A program made the position numbers and the translations under genes. The notes beneath the pieces were generated by a model. It worked only from the letters and a program-made list of their open reading frames with translations, had not been told where the DNA came from and ran no database searches. Of a stretch of DNA of 7,971 nt, positions 1 to 6,005 are shown in pieces (within the stretch, counting starts at the first letter, position 1; each line of letters opens with the position of its first letter). Origin of the DNA: an uncultured Lachnospiraceae bacterium (GTDB taxonomy: Bacteria; Bacillota; Clostridia; Lachnospirales; Lachnospiraceae); NCBI GenBank assembly GCA_900554415.1, contig USGU01000032.1, positions 1 to 7,971 of the forward strand, in the 5' to 3' direction.

Positions 1-83
1 TTTTATATGAAGCAGATACAGATGGTGGAATTACCAGAAAAGAATATAGTTATGATGACACGAAATCAAAAAAGATGCAGTAA
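1..83 (+). CDS. 3' end of an unidentified upstream gene (partial)
   Basis: An open frame enters from the left edge (first whole codon at 3) and stops at TAA 81-83. It gives 26 residues, starting LYEADTDGG and ending DDTKSKKMQ, a hydrophilic charged tail typical of a real C-terminus. I do not recognise the family. It lies on the same strand as the genes that follow, but about 230 bp of structured non-coding DNA separates it from the recombinase, so it may belong to the host chromosome, to another part of the element, or to a neighbouring element. Another frame is also open over this stretch, so even the frame is not certain; I prefer this one for its composition and for its clean stop just before the structured leader. 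Confidence 0.45.
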   Translation, partial: LYEADTDGGITRKEYSYDDTKSKKMQ

Positions 84-109
84 GGGGGCTGTAAAAAGAC
101 CTCTGAGCA

Positions 110-163
110 TTTCGTTTCGTGTAAGAATCTTTTTTACTTCTTACACGAACCTTGAAAACGAAA
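110..163. repeat. Bulged hairpin in recombinase leader (dyad 1)
   Basis: A perfect 12-bp inverted repeat, TTCGTGTAAGAA (116-127) and TTCTTACACGAA (138-149), surrounds a 10-nt T-rich loop. An outer 6-bp stem, TTTCGT (110-115) with ACGAAA (158-163), stacks on it, leaving an 8-nt bulge (150-157) on the 3' side only. No T-run follows the stem, so it is not a typical intrinsic terminator. It could be an operator, a recombinase site, or a structured leader RNA upstream of the recombinase gene. Confidence 0.7.
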
Positions 164-181
164 CAGTCTGCCCGTAGTGAT

Positions 182-219
182 ACCAGAACTGAATAGGCAT
201 TCAGCGTGTCTTTTCTGGT
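182..219. repeat. Bulged hairpin in recombinase leader (dyad 2)
   Basis: CTGAAT (189-194) pairs with ATTCAG (199-204) around the 4-nt loop AGGC. The stem continues outward with ACCAGAA (182-188) pairing with TTCTGGT (213-219), leaving an 8-nt bulge (205-212) on the 3' side. The architecture matches the preceding hairpin, including bulge size and side, although the sequences differ. It lies about 90 bp before the recombinase start. Function unknown. Confidence 0.6.
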
Positions 220-311
220 TAATACGTCCCGGAAACATCAGAACCCGGTACAGGAACGGATATGGGATGAGAACAGGCAATTAATAAACAAAGGAAGGAG
301 GACATCTGACT

Positions 312-2195
312 ATGACAGAGAAACAGGGATTCATGACAGCGTTGTATGAACGTCTTAGTCGTGATGATGAATTAAACGGGGAATCCAACAGTATTTCAAA
401 CCAGAAGAAACTGCTGGAACAATATGCAAAAGAACATGGATTTACCAATCTTGTTCATTTTACGGATGATGGTATCTCCGGTACAAGATTTGATCGCCCA
501 GGCTTTCTTGCCATGATGAAAGAAGTAGAGTCGGGGAAAGTCGGAACGATTCTGATTAAAGATATGAGCCGAATGGGAAGAGATTATCTGAAAGTCGGAC
601 AATATATGGAATTGCTGCGACAGAAGAATGTCCGCCTGATTGCAGTCAACGAGAATGTAGACAGCTTCCGGGAGGACGATGATTTTACTCCCTTCCGAAA
701 TATCATGAATGAATGGTATGCAAGGGATACCAGTAAAAAGATAAAATCCACTTTCAAGGCGAAAGGAAAATCCGGCAAGCATGTGGCAAGTACAACACCG
801 TATGGGTATCTGAAAGACAAGGATGACCAGAATGTATGGATTGTTGATGAAGAAGCAGCTGTAGTTGTACGGAGAATCTTTCACATGACAATGGAAGGAT
901 ACGGACCATATCAGATTGCCAAGGCACTGAAAGAGGATAAGGTTGAGATACCAGCGGTTCATATGGCAAAGAAAGATGCCGGATTATGGAAAGGCAGAGT
1001 AGAAGAAATCAAAGATCCTTATGGCTGGGGCTCTTCTACTGTTGCAGGCATTCTTAAGAAAAGAGAGTATCTTGGTCATACAGTGAACTTCAAGACCAGA
1101 AAACATTTCAAGGATAAGAAAAGCCATTATGTATCTGAAGATAATTGGACGGTGTTTGAGAACACGCAGGAAGCCATTATAGATCAGGAAACTTTTGACA
1201 ATGTACAGAGAATCCGAAGCAATGTGAGAAGATATCCAGATGGATGGGGAGAAGCCCACCCACTGACAGGTCTGATGTATTGTGCAGACTGCGGTTCCAA
1301 AATGTATGTCCATCGGGTGAATAATGGCAAGCGAGTGCCACAATATACTTGTTCTGCATATTCTAAAGTTCCGGTTGGAACACTCTGCCAGACACAGCAC
1401 AGAATTAATGCAGATGTGGTTATGGAGCTGATTAAGGAACTGTTAAAGGCCGTTGCAGAGTATTCACAGCTGAACCGTGAAGAATTTTTGGAAACAGTAA
1501 AAAAGGCACAGACTTCACAGCAGTCCAGTGAGATCACAAGATTGAAAAACAGATTAGCAGAGGCAAAAAAGCGTGTGCAGGAACTGGAAAAACTGATCTG
1601 CAGAATCTATGAGGATAATATTCTTGGCAAGCTGCCAGATGAACGCTATGCGATTCTTGATGGACAGTATTCTAAAGAACAGAAAGATTTGTCGGCAGAA
1701 ATTGCAGATATGGAAGCTGAATTATCAGGCTATGAAGAAGGCCGCAGATCAGCGGAGAAGTTTATTGCTCTGGTTGATAAATATCAAAATTTTGAGGAAT
1801 TGACCACTTACATGCTGAATGAATTTGTAGAAAAGATTGTGGTTCATGAGCGTGACCGAAAAGGAAGCATTGAGACAACGCAGGAAGTGGAAATCTATTT
1901 TAATTTTATTGGAAAATATTTACCACCACATTTCGGTGAGGTGGAAATGACACCAGAAGAAATTGAAGAAATGAAGAAGCGGGAAGCCAGAAAAGACAGG
2001 CTTCATCAGAATTACCTGAGAAGAAAAGCAAATGGAAAGCAGCAGGAATACTATGAACGGACAAAGGCAAAAAAGAAAGCCGAACTGGATGCAAAAAAAG
2101 AAGAGATCCGGCAGGAAGATATTGCAAAGGGTGTGTTCGTGCCGGTATCACTGCTTCCACCAGCAGAACCGAAGAAAGGAGTTGCATCAGCATGA
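312..2195 (+). CDS. Large serine recombinase (site-specific integrase, DUF4368 type)
   Basis: Probably cuts and rejoins DNA at the element ends to excise and integrate the island, through a covalent serine-DNA intermediate. The 627-aa product has the resolvase N-terminal domain at about 9-150: the motif YERLS places the nucleophile at Ser16, and KDMSRMGRD (83-91) carries the conserved arginines. A recombinase domain follows (about 160-305), then a zinc ribbon with Cys324, Cys327, Cys347 and Cys359, a coiled coil at about 405-475, and a DUF4368-like segment at about 480-540. The tail (545-605) is very rich in Lys, Glu and Arg. The length fits large serine integrases but is shorter than TnpX of Tn4451 (about 707 aa as I recall), so I give no symbol. 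AAGGAAGGAGG at 291-301 precedes ATG 312. The stop overlaps the tnpV start in ATGA, implying translational coupling. All catalytic hallmarks are intact. Confidence 0.95.
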   Translation: MTEKQGFMTALYERLSRDDELNGESNSISNQKKLLEQYAKEHGFTNLVHFTDDGISGTRFDRPGFLAMMKEVESGKVGTILIKDMSRMGRDYLKVGQYMELLRQKNVRLIAVNENVDSFREDDDFTPFRNIMNEWYARDTSKKIKSTFKAKGKSGKHVASTTPYGYLKDKDDQNVWIVDEEAAVVVRRIFHMTMEGYGPYQIAKALKEDKVEIPAVHMAKKDAGLWKGRVEEIKDPYGWGSSTVAGILKKREYLGHTVNFKTRKHFKDKKSHYVSEDNWTVFENTQEAIIDQETFDNVQRIRSNVRRYPDGWGEAHPLTGLMYCADCGSKMYVHRVNNGKRVPQYTCSAYSKVPVGTLCQTQHRINADVVMELIKELLKAVAEYSQLNREEFLETVKKAQTSQQSSEITRLKNRLAEAKKRVQELEKLICRIYEDNILGKLPDERYAILDGQYSKEQKDLSAEIADMEAELSGYEEGRRSAEKFIALVDKYQNFEELTTYMLNEFVEKIVVHERDRKGSIETTQEVEIYFNFIGKYLPPHFGEVEMTPEEIEEMKKREARKDRLHQNYLRRKANGKQQEYYERTKAKKKAELDAKKEEIRQEDIAKGVFVPVSLLPPAEPKKGVASA

Positions 2196-2575
2196 GCAAA
2201 TTAGAAAGAATCATTCACGATAACAGTAATGGTCTGGATTATATCCTTGTCGGGGAAATCTATCTGCCACTGATCGCAGTACCCGAAGAGAAAAGAGAGA
2301 TTGGTTTTTATGGAAGTCTTCATAGAAACTATCTGAAAGATTATAAGAGTGGCTTGTATTCCTATCTGACATTGAGTGGTAAGCTCTGGACGTATCTCGC
2401 AGATCTGAATGAGCAGTGTTTGGAACGCAGGGATTTCCTCATGGAACAGATTATGGAGCAGGAAGGCATTACGGAAGAATTGAAAAGCAGAGATCAGATG
2501 GAATGGGTTCGCCGGGCAAACAATGCAAGAAGCCGGGTAGATGAAATTATTTTAAATGAACTGGTGTATGTATAG
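2192..2575 (+). CDS. tnpV: TnpV family transposon-encoded protein
   Basis: The 127-aa product matches my knowledge of the TnpV family, found beside serine recombinases in clostridial mobilizable transposons such as Tn4451. Family-typical stretches are GEIYLPLI (21-28), YLKDYKSGLYSYLTLSGKL (47-65), then LADLNEQ (69-75) and a helical C-terminal half containing EGITEELKSRDQMEWVRRAN (91-110) and a terminal ELVYV. No catalytic motif, signal peptide or membrane segment is visible, and the molecular function of TnpV is not established as far as I know. The start ATG overlaps the recombinase stop (ATGA), so it is probably co-translated with it; the next gene's ribosome binding site overlaps its own stop codon. 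Placement directly after the recombinase is the same as in Tn4451. Confidence 0.9.
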   Translation: MSKLERIIHDNSNGLDYILVGEIYLPLIAVPEEKREIGFYGSLHRNYLKDYKSGLYSYLTLSGKLWTYLADLNEQCLERRDFLMEQIMEQEGITEELKSRDQMEWVRRANNARSRVDEIILNELVYV

Positions 2576-2584
2576 GAGGGGCTT

Positions 2585-2764
2585 ATGAGATACCGGATTG
2601 AATACGCAGACGGAAGATGTTGTAATTTTGCAAACAGCAGAAAAGATTTACTGGACTGGCTGAAACTTTTGAAAGATGAAAAAATCGTTGATATCCGAAA
2701 GATTTACAAAAGCGGTGTGACTGATTCTGTGATAGACAGCTATCGTAGTTATCTGAAACAGTGA
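2585..2764 (+). CDS. Small hypothetical protein, 59 aa
   Basis: ATG 2585 follows AGGAGGG (2574-2580), which overlaps the tnpV stop, with a short 4-nt spacer. The frame runs to TGA 2762-2764. The product starts MRYRIEYADGRCCNF, suggesting a short beta hairpin, followed by a helix containing RKDLLDWLKLLKDEK (19-33) and a second strand plus helix ending SYRSYLKQ. It has no membrane segment and no recognised domain; the two adjacent cysteines (12-13) have no partner pair, so zinc binding is not supported. The tight junctions on both sides (9 bp after tnpV, 15 bp before the next gene) make it part of the recombinase-tnpV operon. Function unknown. Confidence 0.75.
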   Translation: MRYRIEYADGRCCNFANSRKDLLDWLKLLKDEKIVDIRKIYKSGVTDSVIDSYRSYLKQ

Positions 2765-2779
2765 AAGGGGTGGACAGTC

Positions 2780-3067
2780 ATGGTTGTTGTAAGAATTATT
2801 GTGAAAATCGTATTACTGCCAGTGCGTATATGCCTGACAATGATACAACTGGTGGTTATGTTCTTCACATGGCTGTCGGCAACGGTATTTCATATCCTAT
2901 CGGGGATCATCTGCATTACAGCAGTTTTAGGGTATGGATTCGGACAGGAGACAGGCACAGAAGCGGTCAGGATGTTTGTGGCAGGTTTTATACTTTATAT
3001 CCTGCCTGTGCTTTCTGGCTGGGCAGTGGTGTGGCTGGAAACAATCAAAATCAGATTGATGGAGTAG
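2780..3067 (+). CDS. Small membrane protein, CD1845-like
   Basis: The 95-aa product is strongly hydrophobic. It starts MVVVRIIVKIVLLPVRICLT, has probable membrane segments at about 17-33 and 36-53 and a third at about 63-86, and ends in a short charged tail. The VKIVLLPV start followed by closely spaced hydrophobic helices resembles the CD1845 family, small membrane proteins from clostridial conjugative and mobilizable elements; I recognise this by pattern and have not verified it. AAGGGG (2765-2770) serves as ribosome binding site. An overlapping frame (2761-3087) is also open, but this one gives a coherent membrane topology. Function is unknown; surface or entry exclusion, or a transfer accessory role, are guesses from location only. 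Confidence 0.8.
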   Translation: MVVVRIIVKIVLLPVRICLTMIQLVVMFFTWLSATVFHILSGIICITAVLGYGFGQETGTEAVRMFVAGFILYILPVLSGWAVVWLETIKIRLME

Positions 3068-3096
3068 ACCACTGGAGAAAGGAATAGGATTCTTAA

Positions 3097-3399
3097 ATGA
3101 AGATTACAAAAGAGATTGAAGAATTTATCAACCTGACCATAACGGAGCATATGGGAAAAGAGTATGCAGACTGGAAACTGAGCCAGCCGTCTGTGACAGA
3201 ACCAGATGAAGTTGAGGAAGAATATAAAAAAGTGATCGCCACACTTCCACAGGAACAGGAAGAGGCCATTACAAAATATTGCGACCAGATATTTAACAGT
3301 GGAGCAGAGACAGAAGAATTTTTCTACCGGTTGGGACTGAGGGACGGAATGAAACTTAGGAAGACTGTTAAAATGGTTCTGAAGCAATTATCAGAATGA
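3097..3399 (+). CDS. Small helical hypothetical protein, 100 aa
   Basis: ATG 3097 follows a weak AGG (3086-3088), and the frame stops at TGA 3397-3399. The product is soluble, acidic in its middle (EPDEVEEEYKK, 35-45), and predicted mostly helical. The final third contains FFYRLGLRDGMKL (75-87), a pattern in which a helix carries spaced aromatic and glycine residues; it is loosely reminiscent of small helical DUF proteins in Firmicute mobile elements, but I cannot name a family. It is the last gene of the first operon: a terminator-like hairpin begins about 30 bp after its stop. No DNA-binding motif is evident. A regulatory or transfer accessory role is possible but unsupported. Confidence 0.75.
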   Translation: MKITKEIEEFINLTITEHMGKEYADWKLSQPSVTEPDEVEEEYKKVIATLPQEQEEAITKYCDQIFNSGAETEEFFYRLGLRDGMKLRKTVKMVLKQLSE

Positions 3400-3430
3400 T
3401 ACATACAGGAATTATCTGAAAAGTGAATGA

Positions 3431-3478
3431 GTAAAGGAAAGGGCATTAACCGTAAAAAGTTAGTGCCCTTTGTTTTAC
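3431..3478 (+). terminator. Probable intrinsic terminator after the first operon
   Basis: AAAGGGCATTAAC (3438-3450) pairs with GTTAGTGCCCTTT (3459-3471) over 13 positions with one G-U pair around an 8-nt loop. An outer GTAAA/TTTAC stem (3431-3435 and 3474-3478) extends it after a 2x2 mismatch. The downstream tract (TGTTTTACCC, then ATTTTTATATTTT) is T-rich. It closes the recombinase-tnpV-small gene operon and separates it from the oriT and relaxase module. Confidence 0.7.
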
Positions 3479-3542
3479 CCATTTTTATATTTTCACAAAA
3501 TCCGATGCAGAGGATTTTTGAAAAACAGACGGAACGGAGATC

Positions 3543-3698
3543 ATGCTGAAGGGACAGCGGCAGGAGTTACGTTTTGTCTGCTGGGAGTACAGAGGGCTGG
3601 AAGTCCTTTGTGCCCAGATTGCAAAGAGCGGCAGCATCTTGCTGGGGTTAAGGGGCAAAGCCCTTAGCAGGTTAAGGGCGGCAGCCATTGCCCAGTGA
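3543..3698 (+). CDS. Possible 51-aa ORF overlapping the oriT region
   Basis: An ATG at 3543, just after CGGAG (3535-3539), opens a frame ending at TGA 3696-3698, inside the large hairpin. The product begins MLKGQRQELRFVCWEYRGLE and ends LRAAAIAQ. It is basic, with no recognised domain. A competing frame (3470-3667) is also open here, and the second half lies in hairpin-rich DNA, so the open frame may be fortuitous. It could be a small leader protein or nothing. The ribosome binding site spacing is short, which weakens the case. Confidence 0.3.
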   Translation: MLKGQRQELRFVCWEYRGLEVLCAQIAKSGSILLGLRGKALSRLRAAAIAQ

Positions 3699-3725
3699 TA
3701 TGGCGTTTCGCCATATGGTACTGGG
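3691..3725. repeat. Strong two-part hairpin in the oriT region
   Basis: ATATGGCG (3698-3705) and CGCCATAT (3709-3716) form a perfect 8-bp stem with a TTT loop. CCCAGT (3691-3696) and ACTGGG (3720-3725) extend it by 6 bp across a 1x3 internal loop. It is the strongest dyad in the cluster and a good candidate for relaxase recognition or termination of the transferred strand. Confidence 0.75.
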
Positions 3726-3730
3726 TACTG
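3717..3730. repeat. Tandem direct repeat GGTACTG x2
   Basis: GGTACTG occurs twice back to back (3717-3723 and 3724-3730), at the 3' foot of the large hairpin. Short direct repeats near the nick are common in transfer origins. It may be a protein contact site, though chance is possible for a 7-bp unit. Confidence 0.5.
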
Positions 3731-3811
3731 TCTGTAACGGGGACAGAGACTTTTGGCAGCTTCGCTGCAATCCCCTCCGGGGAAACAACTTGAAAAAAGG
3801 AGAGATGTGAA

Positions 3812-5245
3812 TTGAAAGGCACAAGGCATAACGGCAGATCTGGGAAAGACGGTGTTTACAATCCGCTTCACAATGACCGGAGATTTGACCCGGAACACAG
3901 TGAGCATATTGACAATGAACGTGTCCGTCAGAATATTTACTGGGACTGCTATCAGGGATATACCACAATGGCAGACCGGGGAAAAGAGGATAATTTTTCT
4001 TTTAACCAGATTGAGATGGCATACTATGTGGATCATTACAGCGATTATGTGATTAACCAGAATAAACGTCATGAGAAAGCAAGACATCCCGACAGATGTA
4101 AAGGGGTGGAAGATGTTCTGAAAAATAAAAAGACCTGTCCGGAAGAAAGTATCTATCAGCTTGGGACGATAGATGAACACGCTTCTGTGGAAACGCTGGT
4201 TTTGGTTTTTGATGAATTCAAGAAAGAGTTCGATGAGCGGTTTGGTTCTAATGTGCATATCATTGACTGGTCACTGCACATGGACGAAGCAACTCCGCAT
4301 ATTCATGAGCGTCATGTATTCGATGCTACGAACCGGTATGGGGAGATCGAACCGAAACAGGAAGCGGCACTGGAAGAACTTGGCTTTGAACTTCCGAATC
4401 CGGAAAAGAAAAGATCAAAGACAAATAACCGTAAGGTTGTTTTTGATTCTGCCTGCCGGACAATGTTCCTGGATATCTGCAAACGTCATGGACTGGAAAT
4501 TGACGAAGAACCGTCCTATGGAGGAAGGCAGTATCTGGAGAAACAGGACTATATCCGAATGAAGCAGAAAGAAGAGATTGCGGTTCAGCAGGAAATGCTC
4601 AATCAGCAAAGGGATAAGGTCAATGCGAATCATCTGGAACTTGCAAGGCAGTCAAAACATGTCAGGGCAAATGAAAAGGTTATCCAGTCACAGAAAGAAA
4701 AAATAGAACAGCAGGAAAAAGAATTTAAAGAAAATTTCATTTCCAATTCTGACCGGATTCTAAGTCAGGGCGAGCTGATTGAAGAACAGAGAGAGGAACT
4801 GAAACAGCTTACCCTCCGTATTGAAGATGTGGAAACCTTGCTTGACGAAGTATCCAGTGAAGCCTATGACAAGGCTGTGGATAAAGTCGCAGAGGAAACA
4901 ATGCGGGCTACCAGAAAAGATGACATTCGTCTTGCGGAAGATTCTAAGAGATGGATTCAGAGTCCGGAACGTAAGGCATCACGAAAAGAAAAGGAATATG
5001 CGATAAACAGGCTGGACGGTCTGATTAAAAAAATCGAATATGCGATGGAAAAAGCTGTTGTGAGGGTTGTCCGTCAGTTAAAACAGCCAGAGAAGAAAAA
5101 AGCCGTTGTAGAAGAAATCAAAAAAGAAGTGAAGCCGTCAATCAGAGAAAAACTTGCATTGAACGTAGCAAAGATTCAAAGAGAAGAGGCAGAGAGAAAA
5201 CAACTGAATAAAGGAAGATCACATTCCAGTGATCTGGAACTATAA
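3812..5245 (+). CDS. MobV/Pre family relaxase
   Basis: Probably nicks the adjacent oriT and pilots the transferred strand during mobilization. The 477-aa product has MobV motif I as HNDRRFDPEHSEHIDNER (20-37) followed by Asn41. It aligns by eye with MobM of pMV158, whose nucleophile His22 lies in HNER, so His20 is the likely nucleophile. The metal-binding motif HMDEATPHIH (156-165) is intact. From about 245 to 345 a Gln/Glu/Lys-rich coiled coil follows, then a basic C-terminal region. It corresponds in position and family to TnpZ of Tn4451, but is divergent enough that I give no symbol. The start must be TTG 3812: an in-frame TGA lies at 3791-3793, the first internal Met is residue 53 (after His20), and AGGAGA (3798-3803) is well spaced. 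No coupling protein or conjugation pore gene is in the window, so a helper element is probably needed. Confidence 0.88.
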   Translation: MKGTRHNGRSGKDGVYNPLHNDRRFDPEHSEHIDNERVRQNIYWDCYQGYTTMADRGKEDNFSFNQIEMAYYVDHYSDYVINQNKRHEKARHPDRCKGVEDVLKNKKTCPEESIYQLGTIDEHASVETLVLVFDEFKKEFDERFGSNVHIIDWSLHMDEATPHIHERHVFDATNRYGEIEPKQEAALEELGFELPNPEKKRSKTNNRKVVFDSACRTMFLDICKRHGLEIDEEPSYGGRQYLEKQDYIRMKQKEEIAVQQEMLNQQRDKVNANHLELARQSKHVRANEKVIQSQKEKIEQQEKEFKENFISNSDRILSQGELIEEQREELKQLTLRIEDVETLLDEVSSEAYDKAVDKVAEETMRATRKDDIRLAEDSKRWIQSPERKASRKEKEYAINRLDGLIKKIEYAMEKAVVRVVRQLKQPEKKKAVVEEIKKEVKPSIREKLALNVAKIQREEAERKQLNKGRSHSSDLEL

Positions 5246-5247
5246 GG

Positions 5248-5296
5248 GCATTTTGTTGATTCCGTAAGGACAGGACAAAGTGCGTTTTTGTTTTTT
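5248..5296 (+). terminator. Probable terminator or attenuator after the relaxase gene
   Basis: GCATTTTGT (5248-5256) pairs with ACAAAGTGC (5275-5283) with one G-U pair. Inside it, TCC-GTAA-GGA forms a small apical stem with a tetraloop. The T-rich tract GTTTTTGTTTTTT (5284-5296) follows immediately. It begins 3 nt after the relaxase stop. Because the next gene is on the same strand 106 bp from that stop with no obvious promoter between, it may act as a partial attenuator. Confidence 0.6.
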
Positions 5297-5351
5297 GTGA
5301 AAACTTGCTTCCCAGATTTGGAAAGCAGATTTAAGAAAGTGAGGAAACGAA

Positions 5352-6005
5352 TTGGGATTATTTGATGAAGTAAAACAGAATGTGACCGTCCGGCAGGCTG
5401 CGGAGAGGTATGGGTTAAAGCCTAACAGGAGCGGACTGATCCGCTGCATTTTTCATAATGACAAATCACCCAGCATGAAAGTTGACCGGAGATATTATTG
5501 TTTCGGGTGTGGCTGTACAGGAGATGCCATTGATTTTACGGCACAACTGTTTGACATTGGATTGAAAGATGCAGCCATGAAGCTGGCAGATGATTTTGGG
5601 ATTCCTTATTCCGGCAAGGACAGGGGATCACCGCAGAACAGGAGAAGCGTTTCAGCAAAAAAGCCAGAGCCGACACCAGAAGAACTTTGGCAGAAAAAAC
5701 ATCTGAGATGCCTGAGAGCCTATCTGGATTATCTGAGCCTGCTTCTGGAATGGAAAGAACAGTATGCACCAAAAACACGGACAGAAGAATGGCATGAAAA
5801 GTTTATGACTGCTCTCAGGGAGTTGTCAGTTGTTGAGTATTATCTGGATATCCTGCTCTTTGGGGACAGGGCAGATAAGGAAGCACTTGTAAAAGAAAAA
5901 TGGAAGGAGGTGGAGCGGATTGAGCAATGCGAAAGAGAAGATAAAGGAGATCGCCACAAAAAAACAGAAAGATGCCATGAAAGAAATGCTCCGGATGGTA
6001 GATAA
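5352..6005 (+). CDS. CHC2 zinc-finger (primase-like) protein without TOPRIM
   Basis: The 217-aa product carries a DnaG-type CHC2 zinc finger: Cys32, His35, Cys50 and Cys53, within RCIFHNDKSPSMKV (31-44) and YYCFGCGCTGDAIDF (48-62). In DnaG primases this domain helps bind template DNA, but the TOPRIM catalytic domain that should follow is absent; residues 85-217 are helical and charged. It is therefore probably a DNA-binding accessory of a replication module rather than a complete primase. The start is TTG 5352: an in-frame TGA lies at 5340-5342, and the first internal Met (42) would remove Cys32 and His35. GAGGA (5341-5345) is the ribosome binding site. Its last 86 nt overlap the helicase gene in another frame, an unusually long overlap that may reflect a frameshifted tail. 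Zinc finger call firm; role inferred. Confidence 0.88.
   Translation: MGLFDEVKQNVTVRQAAERYGLKPNRSGLIRCIFHNDKSPSMKVDRRYYCFGCGCTGDAIDFTAQLFDIGLKDAAMKLADDFGIPYSGKDRGSPQNRRSVSAKKPEPTPEELWQKKHLRCLRAYLDYLSLLLEWKEQYAPKTRTEEWHEKFMTALRELSVVEYYLDILLFGDRADKEALVKEKWKEVERIEQCEREDKGDRHKKTERCHERNAPDGR
5904..5910 (+). promoter_or_regulatory. Ribosome binding site fixing the TTG start of the helicase
   Basis: AAGGAGG, a near-perfect Shine-Dalgarno sequence, ends 9 nt before TTG 5920. The next in-frame ATG (5977) has no comparable site, and an in-frame TAA at 5890-5892 bars a much earlier start. The site lies inside the CHC2 gene, so translation of the two is probably coupled. Confidence 0.8.

Larger units (their letters stand above)
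3646..3783 (+). other. Probable origin of transfer (oriT) with hairpin cluster
   Basis: About 140 bp directly upstream of the relaxase contains at least five short dyads in series: TAAGGGGC/GCCCTTA (3649-3666), the large hairpin at 3691-3725, CTGTC/GACAG (3728-3746), GCAGC/GCTGC (3756-3768) and TCCCC/GGGGA (3771-3783). GGTTAAGGG occurs twice (3646-3654 and 3670-3678), so the single CCCTTA arm could pair with either copy. MobV-type relaxases are known to act on hairpin-containing oriT sites beside their own gene, and Tn4451 has its site upstream of tnpZ. The density of dyads and the position support oriT. I could not identify the nick site: no clear pMV158-type nick sequence is visible. Confidence 0.65.

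Noticed and set aside
152..180. Possible recombinase promoter TTGAAA-N17-TAGTGA
   Set aside because: The -10 is a poor match and the -35 lies in the hairpin bulge; not strong enough to annotate.
396..962. Minus-strand open frame of 188 codons inside the recombinase gene
   Set aside because: Antisense to the conserved catalytic domain of the serine recombinase, with no family resemblance and no convincing ribosome binding site context.
2761..3087. Overlapping plus-strand frame of 108 codons
   Set aside because: It competes with the 95-aa membrane protein in another frame; its composition (many Gly, His and Cys) is irregular and its start overlaps the preceding stop without a proper ribosome binding site.
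3470..3667. 65-codon plus-strand frame with a CPDC motif
   Set aside because: It begins within the terminator stem and overlaps the possible 51-aa ORF and the oriT region. The lone CxxC lacks a partner pair, so it is not enough to call a zinc protein.
3485..4258. Long minus-strand open frame of 257 codons
   Set aside because: It runs antisense across the oriT hairpins and the relaxase start, has no recognisable domain and a cysteine- and phenylalanine-rich shadow composition; the relaxase motifs on the plus strand explain the region.
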